Shown here in pieces: positions 1 to 8,346 of a stretch of 64,000 nt of DNA; position 1 is the first letter of the stretch, and every line of letters begins with the position of its first letter. A model generated the notes under the pieces. That model ran no database searches. It was not told the DNA's origin and saw nothing but the letters and a program-made list of their open reading frames with translations. Source of the stretch: Streptomyces pyxinae (lineage in GTDB: Bacteria > Actinomycetota > Actinomycetes > Streptomycetales > Streptomycetaceae); assembly GCF_024756275.1 (NCBI RefSeq), contig NZ_JANUGQ010000003.1:1-64000 (forward strand), in the 5' to 3' direction. Both the position numbers and the translations under genes were made by a program.

Positions 1-57
1 CCGGCCGAACCCACCGCGGACGCGGAGCCGGAACCGGAGCCCGAACCCAGCCGGTAG
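1..57 (+). CDS. C-terminal end of an unidentified protein (5' truncated)
   Basis: The window opens inside a rightward gene; frame 1 reads 18 codons ending in TAG at 55-57. The visible tail is acidic and proline-rich (a run of Glu-Pro pairs, then Ser-Arg). Such tails are common in Streptomyces membrane and secreted proteins, so no function can be assigned. The start and all domains lie outside the window. Confidence 0.6.
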   Translation, partial: PAEPTADAEPEPEPEPSR

Positions 58-299
58 TCCGCGCCCGGCGCCGCTCTCCGGACACAACTCGCCGGGTACC
101 GCCCGCCGGGCCGTCAGTACGGGGCCGCCGGGCCGGTGCCGTCCCCCTCAGGACGGACGCCTCGGGACCGGCGGCCCGCCGTCGCCTCCGCCCCCGGTGC
201 CGTTCGTCCCCTTAGGGGATGTCACAGGTCGGCCGCAAAGGCCCCTTCCGTCCGGCGGCCCGGCAGCCGGACCGCGCCGGAGCAGGTACGTTCGAGTGC

Positions 300-1250
300 G
301 TGGCTGGATTCAGGATCGGACGCGGCCGGGACAACCGCACCCCGCAACAACACCCGCAGCAGGCGCGGCAGGCGCCGTACGGCGAGGCGGCACCACCGCC
401 CCCGTACGGCGGCGCCCCGCAGCAGTACGGGGCCCCGCAGCAGCACCCGCGGCAGCAGTGGCCCCAGGGCCGTCCGCCGTACGGGCCCCCGGAGCACGGG
501 CACCAGGGCCAGGGCCGGCAGGGCCACGGGCACCAGGCGCACGGCGAGCCGGAGTACTTCGGTGACCCGTACCACTCCCCGCAGCCCCACCCGGCCCAGG
601 ACCCCTACGCGGCCAACAACCCGGGCCACACCCAGGCGTTCAGCGTGAACGAGGACCCGTACGGCGCGGGCGCGACCTACCAGGCCGGCGCCGCGCCCGT
701 CCAGACCGGCCCGCGGCTGCCCTGGAAGCAGCTGCTCAGCGGCATCGTGATGCGCCCGGGCCCGACGTTCTGGCAGATGCGGGACTACCCGGTGTGGGGC
801 CCCGCGCTGATCGTCACCTTCCTCTACGGCCTGCTGGCCCTCTTCGGCTTCGACCAGGCGCGGGAGGAGGCGATCAACGCCACGCTCGCCGCGGCGGTCC
901 CGTACGTCCTGCTGACCGGCGTGATGTTCGTCATCGGCGGACTGATCCTCGGCGCGGTGACCCACACCCTGGCCCGCCAGCTCGGCGGCGACGGTTCCTG
1001 GCAGCCCACGGTCGGCCTGTCGATGCTGATCATGTCCCTGACCGACGCGCCCCGGCTGGTCTTCGCCCTCTTCCTCGGCGGCGAGAACAGCCTGGTCCAG
1101 ATCATCGGCTGGCTCTCCTGGCTGGCGGCGGGCGCGCTCTTCACCTCGATGGTCAGCAAGTCGCACGACCTCCCCTGGCCCAAGGCCCTGGGCGCCTCGG
1201 CCATCCAGCTGGTGGCCCTGCTCTCCCTCATCAAGCTCGGCACGCTCTGA
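300..1250 (+). CDS. Yip1-domain integral membrane protein
   Basis: A 316-aa protein starting at GTG 300 (reads M/VAGFRIGRGRDNRT). An upstream in-frame ATG at 219 exists, but the segment before residue 1 has no protein-like character. Residues 1-145 are Gln/Pro/Tyr-rich and low complexity, probably a cytoplasmic disordered tail. The remainder has about five hydrophobic segments (for example IVTFLYGLLALFGF and PYVLLTGVMFVIGGLILGAV) and a Yip1-like layout. In actinobacteria this family is membrane-bound with no assigned reaction. It sits alone and ends at a strong hairpin. Confidence 0.8.
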   Translation: MAGFRIGRGRDNRTPQQHPQQARQAPYGEAAPPPPYGGAPQQYGAPQQHPRQQWPQGRPPYGPPEHGHQGQGRQGHGHQAHGEPEYFGDPYHSPQPHPAQDPYAANNPGHTQAFSVNEDPYGAGATYQAGAAPVQTGPRLPWKQLLSGIVMRPGPTFWQMRDYPVWGPALIVTFLYGLLALFGFDQAREEAINATLAAAVPYVLLTGVMFVIGGLILGAVTHTLARQLGGDGSWQPTVGLSMLIMSLTDAPRLVFALFLGGENSLVQIIGWLSWLAAGALFTSMVSKSHDLPWPKALGASAIQLVALLSLIKLGTL

Positions 1251-1336
1251 CCCTGACCCTGACCCGCCCGCACCGGGCCCGGCCACTCCGGGCCCGCCCG
1301 GAACCCGGGACCGGAACACGAGGCGTCCGGACACGA

Positions 1337-1360
1337 GAAAGGGGCCCCGGGGCCCCTTTC
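1337..1360. terminator. bidirectional stem-loop terminator
   Basis: Perfect 10-bp inverted repeat GAAAGGGGCC / GGCCCCTTTC with a CCGG loop, followed on the + strand by a pyrimidine-rich TCTCTCTGTCTC run. It lies between the Yip1 gene (+) and the leftward phosphoribosyltransferase gene, so it can serve both. Confidence 0.8.
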
Positions 1361-1390
1361 TCTCTGTCTCCGGCCGTCCGGCCTACGCCC

Positions 1391-1888
1391 TCACGCGTCC
1401 AGGACCTGTCCGCTCCGGCGGACGACGGGCTTCTCCACGCTCCACGGGAAGTTGATCCAGTCGTCGGTGCGCTTCCAGACGTACTCGCACTTCACCAGCG
1501 ACTGCGGCTTCTCGTAGATCACCGCGCTGCGCACCTCGGCCACCGTGCCGAGGCAGAAGTCATGGACGAGCTTCAGCGTCTTGCCGGTGTCCGCCACGTC
1601 GTCCGCGATCAGGACCTTCTTGTCGGAGAAGTCGATCGCGTTCGGCACCGGCGCCAGCATGACCGGCATCTCCAGCGTGGTCCCGACCCCGGTATAAAAT
1701 TCAACATTTACCAGGTGAATGTTCTTGCAGTCCAGCGCGTACGCCAGGCCGCCCGCGACGAAGACGCCGCCCCGTGCGATGGAGAGGACGATGTCGGGCT
1801 CGTAGCCGTCGTCCGCGATGGTCTGGGCGAGCTCGCGGACCGCCCGCCCGAAGCCCTCGTAGGTCAGGTTCTCGCGTACGTCGGTCAT
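1391..1888 (-). CDS. phosphoribosyltransferase (purine-type)
   Basis: A 165-aa cytosolic enzyme expected to join a purine-like base to PRPP. The PRPP-binding motif VLIADDVADTGKT is at residues 92-104, and the hood/core start IVLSIARGG is at 33-41. The ATG at 1886-1888 lies 2 nt after the dcd stop with an AGGTG ribosome site inside the dcd end, so the two genes are probably cotranscribed and coupled. The family includes xanthine/hypoxanthine enzymes; base specificity cannot be read from sequence. Oddity: codons 60-65 (GTA AAT GTT GAA TTT TAT) form an AT-rich island in a GC-rich gene. Confidence 0.85.
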   Translation of the reverse strand: MTDVRENLTYEGFGRAVRELAQTIADDGYEPDIVLSIARGGVFVAGGLAYALDCKNIHLVNVEFYTGVGTTLEMPVMLAPVPNAIDFSDKKVLIADDVADTGKTLKLVHDFCLGTVAEVRSAVIYEKPQSLVKCEYVWKRTDDWINFPWSVEKPVVRRSGQVLDA

Positions 1889-1890
1889 GC

Positions 1891-2466
1891 TCACACCTGT
1901 GTCCGATGGAAGTTCTGGAAGGACCGCGAGGCGGTCGGCCCGCGCTGCCCCTGGTAGCGGGATCCGTACCGCTCGCTGCCGTACGGGTACTCGGCCGGCG
2001 AGCTGAGCCGGAACATGCACAGCTGCCCGATCTTCATGCCCGGCCAGAGCTTGATCGGCAGCGTGGCGAGGTTCGACAGCTCCAGCGTGACGTGCCCGGA
2101 GAAGCCCGGGTCGATGAACCCGGCCGTCGAGTGCGTCACCAGCCCCAGGCGCCCGAGGGAGCTCTTGCCCTCCAGCCGGGAGGCGATGTCGTCCGGCAGG
2201 GTCACGACCTCGTACGTCGAGGCCAGCACGAATTCGCCCGGGTGCAGGATGAACGCCTCGTCGCCCTCCGGCTCCACCTTCCGCGTCAGATCGGCCTGCT
2301 CCACGGCGGGGTCGATGTGCGGATAGCGGTGGTTCTCGAACACCCTGAAGTAGCGGTCGAGCCGCACGTCGATGCTCGAAGGCTGCACCATGGACTCGTC
2401 GTACGGATCGATCCGCACCCGGCCCGCGTCGATCTCGGCCCGGATGTCCTTGTCTGAGAGAAGCAC
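1891..2466 (-). CDS. dcd: dCTP deaminase
   Basis: A 191-aa enzyme that deaminates dCTP to dUTP in pyrimidine deoxynucleotide synthesis. Seen: N-terminus [14 protein letters not shown], the [10 protein letters not shown] loop, and [16 protein letters not shown], which carries the catalytic Glu region of the Dcd family. Length matches the family (about 190 aa). The start is GTG 2466, directly preceded by GGAGG; longer in-frame starts add sequence foreign to Dcd. It leads a two-gene unit with the downstream phosphoribosyltransferase, both acting on nucleotides. Confidence 0.95.
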   Translation of the reverse strand: MLLSDKDIRAEIDAGRVRIDPYDESMVQPSSIDVRLDRYFRVFENHRYPHIDPAVEQADLTRKVEPEGDEAFILHPGEFVLASTYEVVTLPDDIASRLEGKSSLGRLGLVTHSTAGFIDPGFSGHVTLELSNLATLPIKLWPGMKIGQLCMFRLSSPAEYPYGSERYGSRYQGQRGPTASRSFQNFHRTQV

Positions 2467-2835
2467 CCTCCGAGAATACGCAGCTACCGCTGCCGCATCT
2501 CCACCGGCACCGCCTGCCGCAGCCGTGCGCACCGCGGACACCGCACCAGCCGACCGGGCCCGATCCGTCCCGCTCCGAGCTGTCGCATCGGGAACGCGGC
2601 GACACCGAAGACATGGCCTTCGGCACAGCGGACGAGGGTGCGGTTCGCGGAGTGCATCGAGTCTTTACCCCATCAGAAGCAATCGGAGCGCGGTCCAGAC
2701 CGCCACCCTAGGGGGTCCCCGCACCCCACTCCAGGCGGCACTCCGTCCACCCGCCCAGCTCCGGATGAGGTACAGTGAGCGACGACGCGACACCGCTCGG
2801 ACGCCCCTCTCACAGGGTGCCCGGAATGTTGCCGC
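2467..2835. other. intergenic region between dcd and tRNA-Gly
   Basis: 369 bp without a convincing gene; it should hold the divergent promoters of dcd and the tRNA. A TACAGT hexamer at 2771-2776 is a possible -10 for the tRNA, about 60 nt upstream, but no good -35 accompanies it. A short CCCTAGGGGG palindromic segment lies near 2706-2716. No conserved operator was recognised. Confidence 0.4.
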
Positions 2836-2906
2836 GCGGGTGTAGTTTAATGGTAGAACATGAGCTTCCCAAGCTCAGAGCGCGAGTTCGATTCTCGTCA
2901 CCCGCT
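2836..2906 (+). tRNA. tRNA-Gly (anticodon CCC)
   Basis: 71-nt cloverleaf. The acceptor GCGGGTG pairs fully with CACCCGC, followed by a T discriminator. The anticodon stem TGAGC/GCTCA encloses loop TTCCCAA, giving anticodon CCC (reads GGG). The T arm GCGAG/CTCGT carries TTCGATT. The 3' CCA is not encoded, as is usual for many Streptomyces tRNAs. Its position beside dcd is a layout I recall from streptomycetes. Confidence 0.95.
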
Positions 2907-2917
2907 CTTTGATGAAG

Positions 2918-2948
2918 GCCCTGGTCGATGACCGGGGCTCTTCTTTTT
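2918..2948 (+). terminator. tRNA-Gly rho-independent terminator
   Basis: 9-bp stem GCCCTGGTC / GACCGGGGC (one G-T wobble) with loop GAT, followed by a T-rich tract TTCTTTTT at 2941-2948. It starts 12 nt after the tRNA discriminator base and is a canonical intrinsic terminator, unusual here for having a clear U-tract. Confidence 0.85.
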
Positions 2949-3120
2949 GCTCAGGCTTGCTCAGGCCTCCCGCAGGACCCCGCGACGGGGCGCCGACTTC
3001 GGCGAGACGAGAAACGACCGTCGTCGATTCGGGCGCCGCCGTGGCGCCGCGGCCGAATCCCCCGTTGCTGTCGCGCGGGCCGCTGGCACCGGGCGGAACC
3101 GATGATGAAGTATCGACACT

Positions 3121-3627
3121 ATGGGTGAACTAGTGGATCGTGTCGACGAGCGCGACAGGGTCATCGGCGTGGTGGACCGAAACGAGGCGGTGGCGGCCGG
3201 ATGGCTGTACCGCATGTCCATGGTGCTGTGCCGCGACGAGGCGGGTCGCTATCTCGTGCACCGTCGGCCCGAGAACAGCTCGCGCTTCCCGGGCGAGTAC
3301 AGCTGGCTGGTGGCCGGTGCGGTGGCGGCGGGAGAGTCGTACGCGGAGGCCGCCGCCCGTGAACTCCACGAGGAGATGGGGGTCCGGGCACCCGTTCGCC
3401 CCCTGTTCACATTCCTGTGCCGGGGCGAGCTGAGCCCGTACTGGTTCGCGGTGTACGAAGCCACCGTGGATCAGGGTCAGATAGCTCCGCAGGCGACCGA
3501 AGTGGCTTGGCACGCCTGGCTGTCCGGTGCCGAACTGAGGGACGCGATGACGAGCTGGAAGTTCGTCTCGGACAGCCGCGATGCCTACCACCGCTACCTG
3601 AAACTGGCCACGGACAACCAGAGGTGA
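3121..3627 (+). CDS. NUDIX hydrolase
   Basis: A 168-aa hydrolase of a nucleoside-diphosphate-linked substrate. The complete Nudix box GX5EX7REUXEEXGU is present at residues 66-88 (G66, E72, R80-E81, E84-E85, G87). The region before it (VDERDRVIGVVDRNEAV, then HRRPENSSRFPG) resembles the Nudix subgroup related to isopentenyl-diphosphate isomerase, but that enzyme's active-site set was not confirmed, so substrate is unknown. ATG 3121 is chosen because homology-like sequence begins there; its ribosome site is weak. It stands alone downstream of the tRNA terminator. Confidence 0.85.
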   Translation: MGELVDRVDERDRVIGVVDRNEAVAAGWLYRMSMVLCRDEAGRYLVHRRPENSSRFPGEYSWLVAGAVAAGESYAEAAARELHEEMGVRAPVRPLFTFLCRGELSPYWFAVYEATVDQGQIAPQATEVAWHAWLSGAELRDAMTSWKFVSDSRDAYHRYLKLATDNQR

Positions 3628-3856
3628 GCCGTGACAGGGCCTTCATGCCCATGGGTGTTTCGCGAGCCCGCGACTCGATCACGAGCGGGGGCAGGCTCCC
3701 GGGCCTTCCAGTACGTCGACGCCATGACCCGCCGCAGAACGATCGCGACTCGGGGATCCGGCGGAACCACTCCACTCGCCCGGTGCGGCGGACCTGGAGT
3801 GGATCGATCCGACACCGATCGAGGAAATCGATCGTGGGAATCGAGGGAGTCGCAGC

Positions 3857-4303
3857 ATGGACCCGATCACCGCGGCGGCGCTCGCGGCACTGGCCGGCGG
3901 CCTCGGCAGTGAGGCCGGGCGCCAGACCTGGCAAGAACTCACCGCGCTGGTGCGGCGCCCGTTCCGGCGGGGGGCGGGACACGGGCCGGACGGAGACGAA
4001 TCGCTCCGGATCAGTTCCGGCGAGCCGGAGCTCACCGCGCTGGAAGCTCGGGCCGCCGACCCGGCTCGCGCCCAGGCGCCGGCCACGGCCCTGGGCGTCC
4101 GGGCCGCCCTGGACGGGGAGTTCCGCGCCGGGCTCGACGCATGGTGGCAGCGTGCCCGGGCCGACGCGGGCGGCGAGGTGCACAACAGCATCAGCGGCGG
4201 CACCCGGAACGGCCCGGTGATCCAGGGCCGGGACATCTCCGGCCTCACCTTCCTGACCCGGGCGCCGACCGCAGTCGGCCAGGGGCAGTCAGCGGCAGTG
4301 TGA
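3857..4303 (+). CDS. hypothetical protein with C-terminal GPVIQGRDISGLTF motif
   Basis: A 148-aa protein starting at ATG 3857 after GAGGGAG. The N-terminus (MDPITAAALAALAGGLG) is a short hydrophobic/alanine-rich segment, then an RRPFRR basic patch, a helical Ala/Arg middle with a Trp pair (DAWWQR), and a tail NSISGGTRNGPVIQGRDIS. That N-terminus and tail are familiar from many uncharacterised Streptomyces proteins. The tail looks like a short beta-hairpin recognition module. No enzymatic motif is visible. It has no operon partner. Confidence 0.7.
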   Translation: MDPITAAALAALAGGLGSEAGRQTWQELTALVRRPFRRGAGHGPDGDESLRISSGEPELTALEARAADPARAQAPATALGVRAALDGEFRAGLDAWWQRARADAGGEVHNSISGGTRNGPVIQGRDISGLTFLTRAPTAVGQGQSAAV

Positions 4304-4785
4304 CCGCATCCGCGCGCCACCGTCGGGGACGTCCGGTGGCCGGGCACGGCAGAGCGCGGTAGTGCGCGATGTGGATTCCGTGCCCCAGCCGCAGGACCCG
4401 CCGATGCCCCTCGCCCGGCGCGTCCGCGTCACCCGGAGTGTCCGCGTCACCCGGCACGTCCGCGTCGCCCGGCGCGTCGATCTGCCGGTGGTGATCACCG
4501 TCCGGCACCTCCGCCCGGCCGCCGGCCGCTCGATCTGTACCGGCTTCCTCGTCGCGGGGGTGTGGTCGGTCAGTGCCGGGGCTTGTCGGGTGATCAGACG
4601 GGGACTGTTCGGTGATCCCCTGAGAGGTTTCTGGGGGTTTGGCTGCGGCATGTGGGCGGTTTTGGGGAAAAACTGAACAGCCGTGAGCGGTAGTGGGCAT
4701 CGCCGGACTCCGGGCTTACCGGCGGTCTACTGTACGGACACGCCGCGCTGCCCGCCGCGGTCACATGAGCAAGGAGGAGGAACCC
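4304..4785. other. intergenic region with 18-bp tandem repeats
   Basis: 482 bp with no convincing gene. It contains three near-identical 18-bp tandem units at 4421-4474 (core CGTCCGCGTCACCCGG). A somewhat less GC-rich stretch follows (about 4560-4690, including GGTTTCTGGGGGTTTGG). The promoter of the gene starting at 4786 is probably here; TACTGT at 4730-4735 is a possible -10. Open frames across the repeats give low-complexity protein and were not accepted. Confidence 0.5.
4421..4474. repeat. three tandem 18-bp repeats
   Basis: Units at 4421-4438, 4439-4456 and 4457-4474 share CGTCCGCGTCRCCCGG with single-base differences, and are flanked by partial copies. The 18-bp length keeps all reading frames open across the array. 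Confidence 0.85.
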
Positions 4786-5325
4786 GTGTCATCGCCCTGT
4801 GACCCCGCGCACGCTCCCGCCGGCAATGTGGGAGCAGCGCTCATGATGATCGACTCCCGGCTCTCGGCCATCTACGACGGCAAGACCGAGACCGACCCCG
4901 AACAGGAAGCGCTGATCGAGCAGTTCACCGATTCGCTCGGCCCGGAGGAAGTCGACGAGGTGCTGGACGGCGCGTGCACGCTCATCTACATGTTCATGCG
5001 CTGGCTGCGGATGGCCTACGAGGACCACGACAAGGATGTCATCGAGTGCGTGGTGCCCAACCTCGTGGCCACGATGCGCATGATGCCCAGGAGTGTCCGT
5101 CCCGAGGCCATCCCCACCATGGTCGGTCTGGTCATCGCCGCGGGCACCGATCTGAGTCCCAGCCTGTGGCGCAAGCAGTACGGCTACTGGACCGAGCACG
5201 AGATGACTCCCCTGGAAGCCACCGCCTTCCTGCTCGCGGACCACATCAACCGCCTCACCGAGGACAACAACTACGCCACTCGTCTGATCTCGCAGGCTCT
5301 CTCCCGCCGGGACGAGGAGGACTGA
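4786..5325 (+). CDS. conserved hypothetical protein
   Basis: A 179-aa soluble, acidic, mostly helical protein with no recognised domain. The start is GTG 4786 because AAGGAGGAGG sits 5 nt upstream; an in-frame ATG at 4765 precedes that ribosome site and is less likely. The middle is Met/Trp/Tyr-rich (TLIYMFMRWLRMAYED), which suggests a helical packing surface. It ends with a charged tail RRDEED. Monocistronic, followed by a hairpin with a short T run. Confidence 0.75.
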   Translation: MSSPCDPAHAPAGNVGAALMMIDSRLSAIYDGKTETDPEQEALIEQFTDSLGPEEVDEVLDGACTLIYMFMRWLRMAYEDHDKDVIECVVPNLVATMRMMPRSVRPEAIPTMVGLVIAAGTDLSPSLWRKQYGYWTEHEMTPLEATAFLLADHINRLTEDNNYATRLISQALSRRDEED

Positions 5326-5382
5326 GCACACGGCAGGCGGGACGGTACGCGCGTTCGGTACGCGCCGAGTGCTCTTCGGGCG

Positions 5383-5409
5383 GGCCCGGGTCGGTGATCC
5401 GGGCCTTTG
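5383..5409 (+). terminator. stem-loop terminator after the 4786-5325 gene
   Basis: 7-bp GGCCCGG / CCGGGCC stem (5383-5389 with 5399-5405), 9-nt loop, then TTTGT. It lies about 60 nt after the stop codon of the upstream gene. Confidence 0.6.
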
Positions 5410-5445
5410 TCGTGAGGTGGGGCAGTCGCGCGGTAGGTTCTTGTG

Positions 5446-5473
5446 TTGACCGAACAATCACCCACATTAGGTA
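5446..5473 (+). promoter_or_regulatory. candidate promoter for the DUF3515-like lipoprotein
   Basis: TTGACC (5446-5451) and TAGGTA (5468-5473) are separated by 16 nt, close to the vegetative -35/-10 pattern. If used, transcription would begin near 5479-5481, at the TTG that could be the start codon of the following lipoprotein, giving a very short or absent leader. This is a reading of sequence only. Confidence 0.45.
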
Positions 5474-5478
5474 ACAAG

Positions 5479-5958
5479 TTGACCAAGCACGTGCACAGGC
5501 CGCTGCGCGCCGTTGTCGCGCTGACCGCCTGCTCAGCCTTTCTCGCCGGGTGCGGCAGCAGCGAGGGCTACAACCTCACCAAGCCTCCGTTCGGAGGTAA
5601 TCCGGCATGCGGCACGCTGACCGGCAAGGTACCTGACGAGTTGGGCGGGCACCGCAAGGAGGAGTCGGGGGTGGCCGGCGCCGTCGCCTGGGGAGAGGAG
5701 GGCGACATCATCCTGTACTGCGGCATGCCCGAGCCCAAGGCCGGTGACGACTGCCGCACCGAGGGCGGTGTCGACTGGGCCGCGCAGAAGCCGGCCGACG
5801 ACCGCACCGCGAAGATGTTCGCCACCCAGGGCCGCAACCCCGCCGTCCAGGTGCGGTTCCGCAGCAAGGACGCCGACGCCTCGGCCGTTCTCTCGGCCCT
5901 CGCACCGGCCGTGAAGGACATCAAGGCCACCTCGAAGGGCTGTGGCGCCGGGAACTGA
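5479..5958 (+). CDS. DUF3515-like lipoprotein
   Basis: Secreted lipoprotein with signal peptide (RPLRAVVALTACSAFLAG) and lipobox LAGC; the mature protein begins at Cys. The body carries an ILYCGMPEP segment and GGVDW, matching the pattern I associate with DUF3515 (a Cys-Gly-x-Pro-x-Pro segment followed by gVdW). Function unknown; it acts at the outer face of the membrane. The start is uncertain: TTG 5479 gives a 159-aa precursor and avoids the putative promoter, while GTG 5443 (171 aa) and GTG 5494 are alternatives. Confidence 0.75.
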   Translation: MTKHVHRPLRAVVALTACSAFLAGCGSSEGYNLTKPPFGGNPACGTLTGKVPDELGGHRKEESGVAGAVAWGEEGDIILYCGMPEPKAGDDCRTEGGVDWAAQKPADDRTAKMFATQGRNPAVQVRFRSKDADASAVLSALAPAVKDIKATSKGCGAGN

Positions 5959-5979
5959 CCCCCCGGTGCCCCGGAGTCG

Positions 5980-6009
5980 GGCCCGCACCCCGGGGACGGG
6001 GTGCGGGCC
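5980..6009. terminator. strong bidirectional terminator hairpin
   Basis: 13-bp perfect stem GGCCCGCACCCCG / CGGGGTGCGGGCC with loop GGGA, placed between the convergent lipoprotein genes ending at 5958 (+) and 6028 (-). It suits termination from both sides. Confidence 0.85.
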
Positions 6010-6027
6010 TCGCCGTCGCCGGTGACG

Positions 6028-7125
6028 TCACCCGGCGACATAGCTCCCCGGGAGGGCGAACGTCCGCACCGTGCCCGCGCGGTCCACCACCGAGACGGCG
6101 TCCTGGGTGTAGGCCAGCCAGCCGGTGTCCGTGGGACGCAGGGCGCGCAGGGTGCCGGGGTGGTCGAGGCGCACCCGGCGGAGTTCCTCGCCGGTACGGG
6201 TGTTCACCTCGACGATCTCGGTCCGCTCGCCGGCCGCGACCGCCACCGCCGTGGTGCCGCCGCCCCCGGCCTGGACGTCGTCGACGCGGCCGGTGCTCGC
6301 GGTGACGGCCGTCCCGGCGGCCGTGACGGCGACCGTGACGGCGGCGGCTCCGGGCTTCCCGCCGCCGGGGCCGGTGGCCGCCACCCCGGCCGTCACCGGG
6401 GATCCCCCGGGGCAGGCGAGTCCCTGGACGTCCGTCCCGGCGGCGCCCGGACGGCTCGTCAGCTTCCCGGTGCGCAGTTCCAGGGAGTGCACCGTCGTGT
6501 TCCGGCCCGATCCGGTCAGGAGGCAGACGGTGTCCGACGCCGGATCCGAGGCGGCGTACGCGAGCGGGCCGGGGACCTGGACCTTTCGTGTGACCCGCCA
6601 GTCCTTCGGGTCCTTCACCAGCACCTCGGTGCCCGCCCCGGCCCCCGGCCCGGCGCCGTCCAGGCCCTTCGCGTCCGCGATCAGGGTGCGGCCGGGGAGG
6701 ATCGCGTACAGCGCCTCGTGGTCGCCCTGCTCGACGAGCCGGTGGGACTTCTCGTCCAGCCGGTAGAGGCGGTCCGGCTTGCCGCCATCGCGGGCGACGG
6801 CGAGCACCCAGTGCCCGTCCGCGAGGCGGGTGAGCTGCGGGGCGAGCACCTCGTCGTCGTCCGCGTGCCGGGGCACCAGGGCCAGGGGCTCCGCCGTGCG
6901 CGTGACCGGGTCGACGCCGGCGACGGCCTCGGTACCGGCGATGTCCACGACGACGAAGGACCGCACCCCCGCCCAGTTCTTCCCCAAGGTGACGCCGCCC
7001 CCGTCCGGGGTGGAGCAGCCGGACGTCAGCGCCGTCGTGAGGCCGGCCGCGGCGAGGAAGGCGGCGGCGCGGCGGATACGGGTGCGGCCACGGGCGGGGT
7101 GCGCGGGGGTCGTGCGGGAGGTCAT
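6028..7125 (-). CDS. lipoprotein with WD40/beta-propeller-like repeats
   Basis: A 365-aa lipoprotein: signal peptide with lipobox LTSGC, then repeated strands of the kind RSFVVVDIAGTE, HWVLAVARDGG, RTEIVEVNTRTGE and GWLAYTQDAVSVVD, as expected of a beta-propeller. It is the last gene of a four-gene leftward operon and starts 7 nt after the FtsX-type permease stop. It would lie outside the membrane beside the MacB-like transporter, possibly as a substrate-binding or scaffold part (inference). A low-complexity GAGPGAGAG stretch lies mid-protein. Confidence 0.75.
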   Translation of the reverse strand: MTSRTTPAHPARGRTRIRRAAAFLAAAGLTTALTSGCSTPDGGGVTLGKNWAGVRSFVVVDIAGTEAVAGVDPVTRTAEPLALVPRHADDDEVLAPQLTRLADGHWVLAVARDGGKPDRLYRLDEKSHRLVEQGDHEALYAILPGRTLIADAKGLDGAGPGAGAGTEVLVKDPKDWRVTRKVQVPGPLAYAASDPASDTVCLLTGSGRNTTVHSLELRTGKLTSRPGAAGTDVQGLACPGGSPVTAGVAATGPGGGKPGAAAVTVAVTAAGTAVTASTGRVDDVQAGGGGTTAVAVAAGERTEIVEVNTRTGEELRRVRLDHPGTLRALRPTDTGWLAYTQDAVSVVDRAGTVRTFALPGSYVAG

Positions 7126-7132
7126 CCGGGGG

Positions 7133-8346
7133 TCACCAGTCCTTCATGGCTTGCGTCGGAGACATGCGCGCGGCGCGGCGGGCGGGTGCGAGCGCTCCGG
7201 CGGCGACCACCACGACGGTCGCCGCGGCCAGCGAGACCAGCACGCTCACGGACGGAAGCGGAAGCGCCTGCTCCACGTAGGGCCTGACCTCGGGCAGCGT
7301 CCGCAGCCCCGCCGCGCCCGCACCCGCCAGCCCCACTCCGAGCACCACGCCCAGCACCGCGGCCACCGCCGCGACCAGGCTCATCTCCGCGACCAGCAGG
7401 CCCAGCACGAACCGGGTCCGGAAGCCCACCGCCTTCAGCACGCCGACCTCCTGCGCGCGCTGCCGGGCCAGGGCCCCGGTGACGGTGACGGTGCCGACGA
7501 AGGCGAGGACACCCAGCACGGCCAGCAGCGCCTGGCCCGCCACCCGGATCAGCTCCAGGATGCCCGGCAGGGCGTGCAGGACCTGGCGGAGCGTCGTGGC
7601 GGTGTAGTGGCGGTCCTGGACCTGCCGCAACAGCTCCGGGACATCGGATTCCCGCTGCGCCACCACGGTCAGCTGGTCGTACCCGACGGTGTCCAGGTAG
7701 TTCTTGGCCGGCTGTCCGCTACGGGCCGCCGCCCACTTGACCACCGTGGCGTCGGCCGCGTAGGCGGCGTCCGGGTTGTCGAGCTGCCAGGTCGCGTCGT
7801 AGATCCCGGCCACCGTCACCGGCTCGTCCACCCCGGTGCCCTCGCCCTCCCGGACGAACCGGGTGGTCGTCGCGGTGACCTTCTCGCCCAGGTAGGCGCC
7901 CAGGTCGAAACCCTGCGAGCGGGACGGCAACACCACCTCGCCCTCGCGCAGCGGGAAGAGATCCTTCCGCACCGACTTCACGACCGGCGGCGGCAGCGCG
8001 GACCGGTAGGTGGTGGCATACAGCAGCGGGCCGTTGCCGTCCGCGGTGACCAGGCCGAACGAGGCCTGCAACCGGTACTGCACGGACTCGACGCGCGGCA
8101 GCCGTCCGAGTTCCTTCACCGACCGCGCGGTCAGCAGCGGATTGCCCGAACCCTCCTCCGGGCGGTCGATGGTGAGAGAGCGGTTGGCGGTGCTCTCCCG
8201 GACATCGTTCGTCGTCACGGACTGGGCCTGGCCGGTGATGGCGAACGCCCCCAGACACACCGCCACGGCAGCCGACACCAGCACGATCAGCCCGACCAGG
8301 CGCCGCCGCAGCGACCACACATTGGCCAGGGCGAGAGACCACAGAC

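Noticed and set aside
222..1334. Long minus-strand open frame opposite the Yip1 gene
   Set aside because: It is the antisense shadow of a GC-rich gene: Arg/Gly/Ala-dominated with no motif, while the plus frame has clear membrane segments.
2836..2906. tRNA-Gly as an attachment site for an integrated element
   Set aside because: No integrase, excisionase or phage gene lies in the following 30 kb, and no direct repeat of the tRNA 3' end was seen.
4245..4700. Minus-strand 151-aa frame across the 18-bp repeats
   Set aside because: The protein is low complexity (DAPGDADVPGDAD repeats), lacks a ribosome site and has no protein-like core; better explained by repeats with a period divisible by three.
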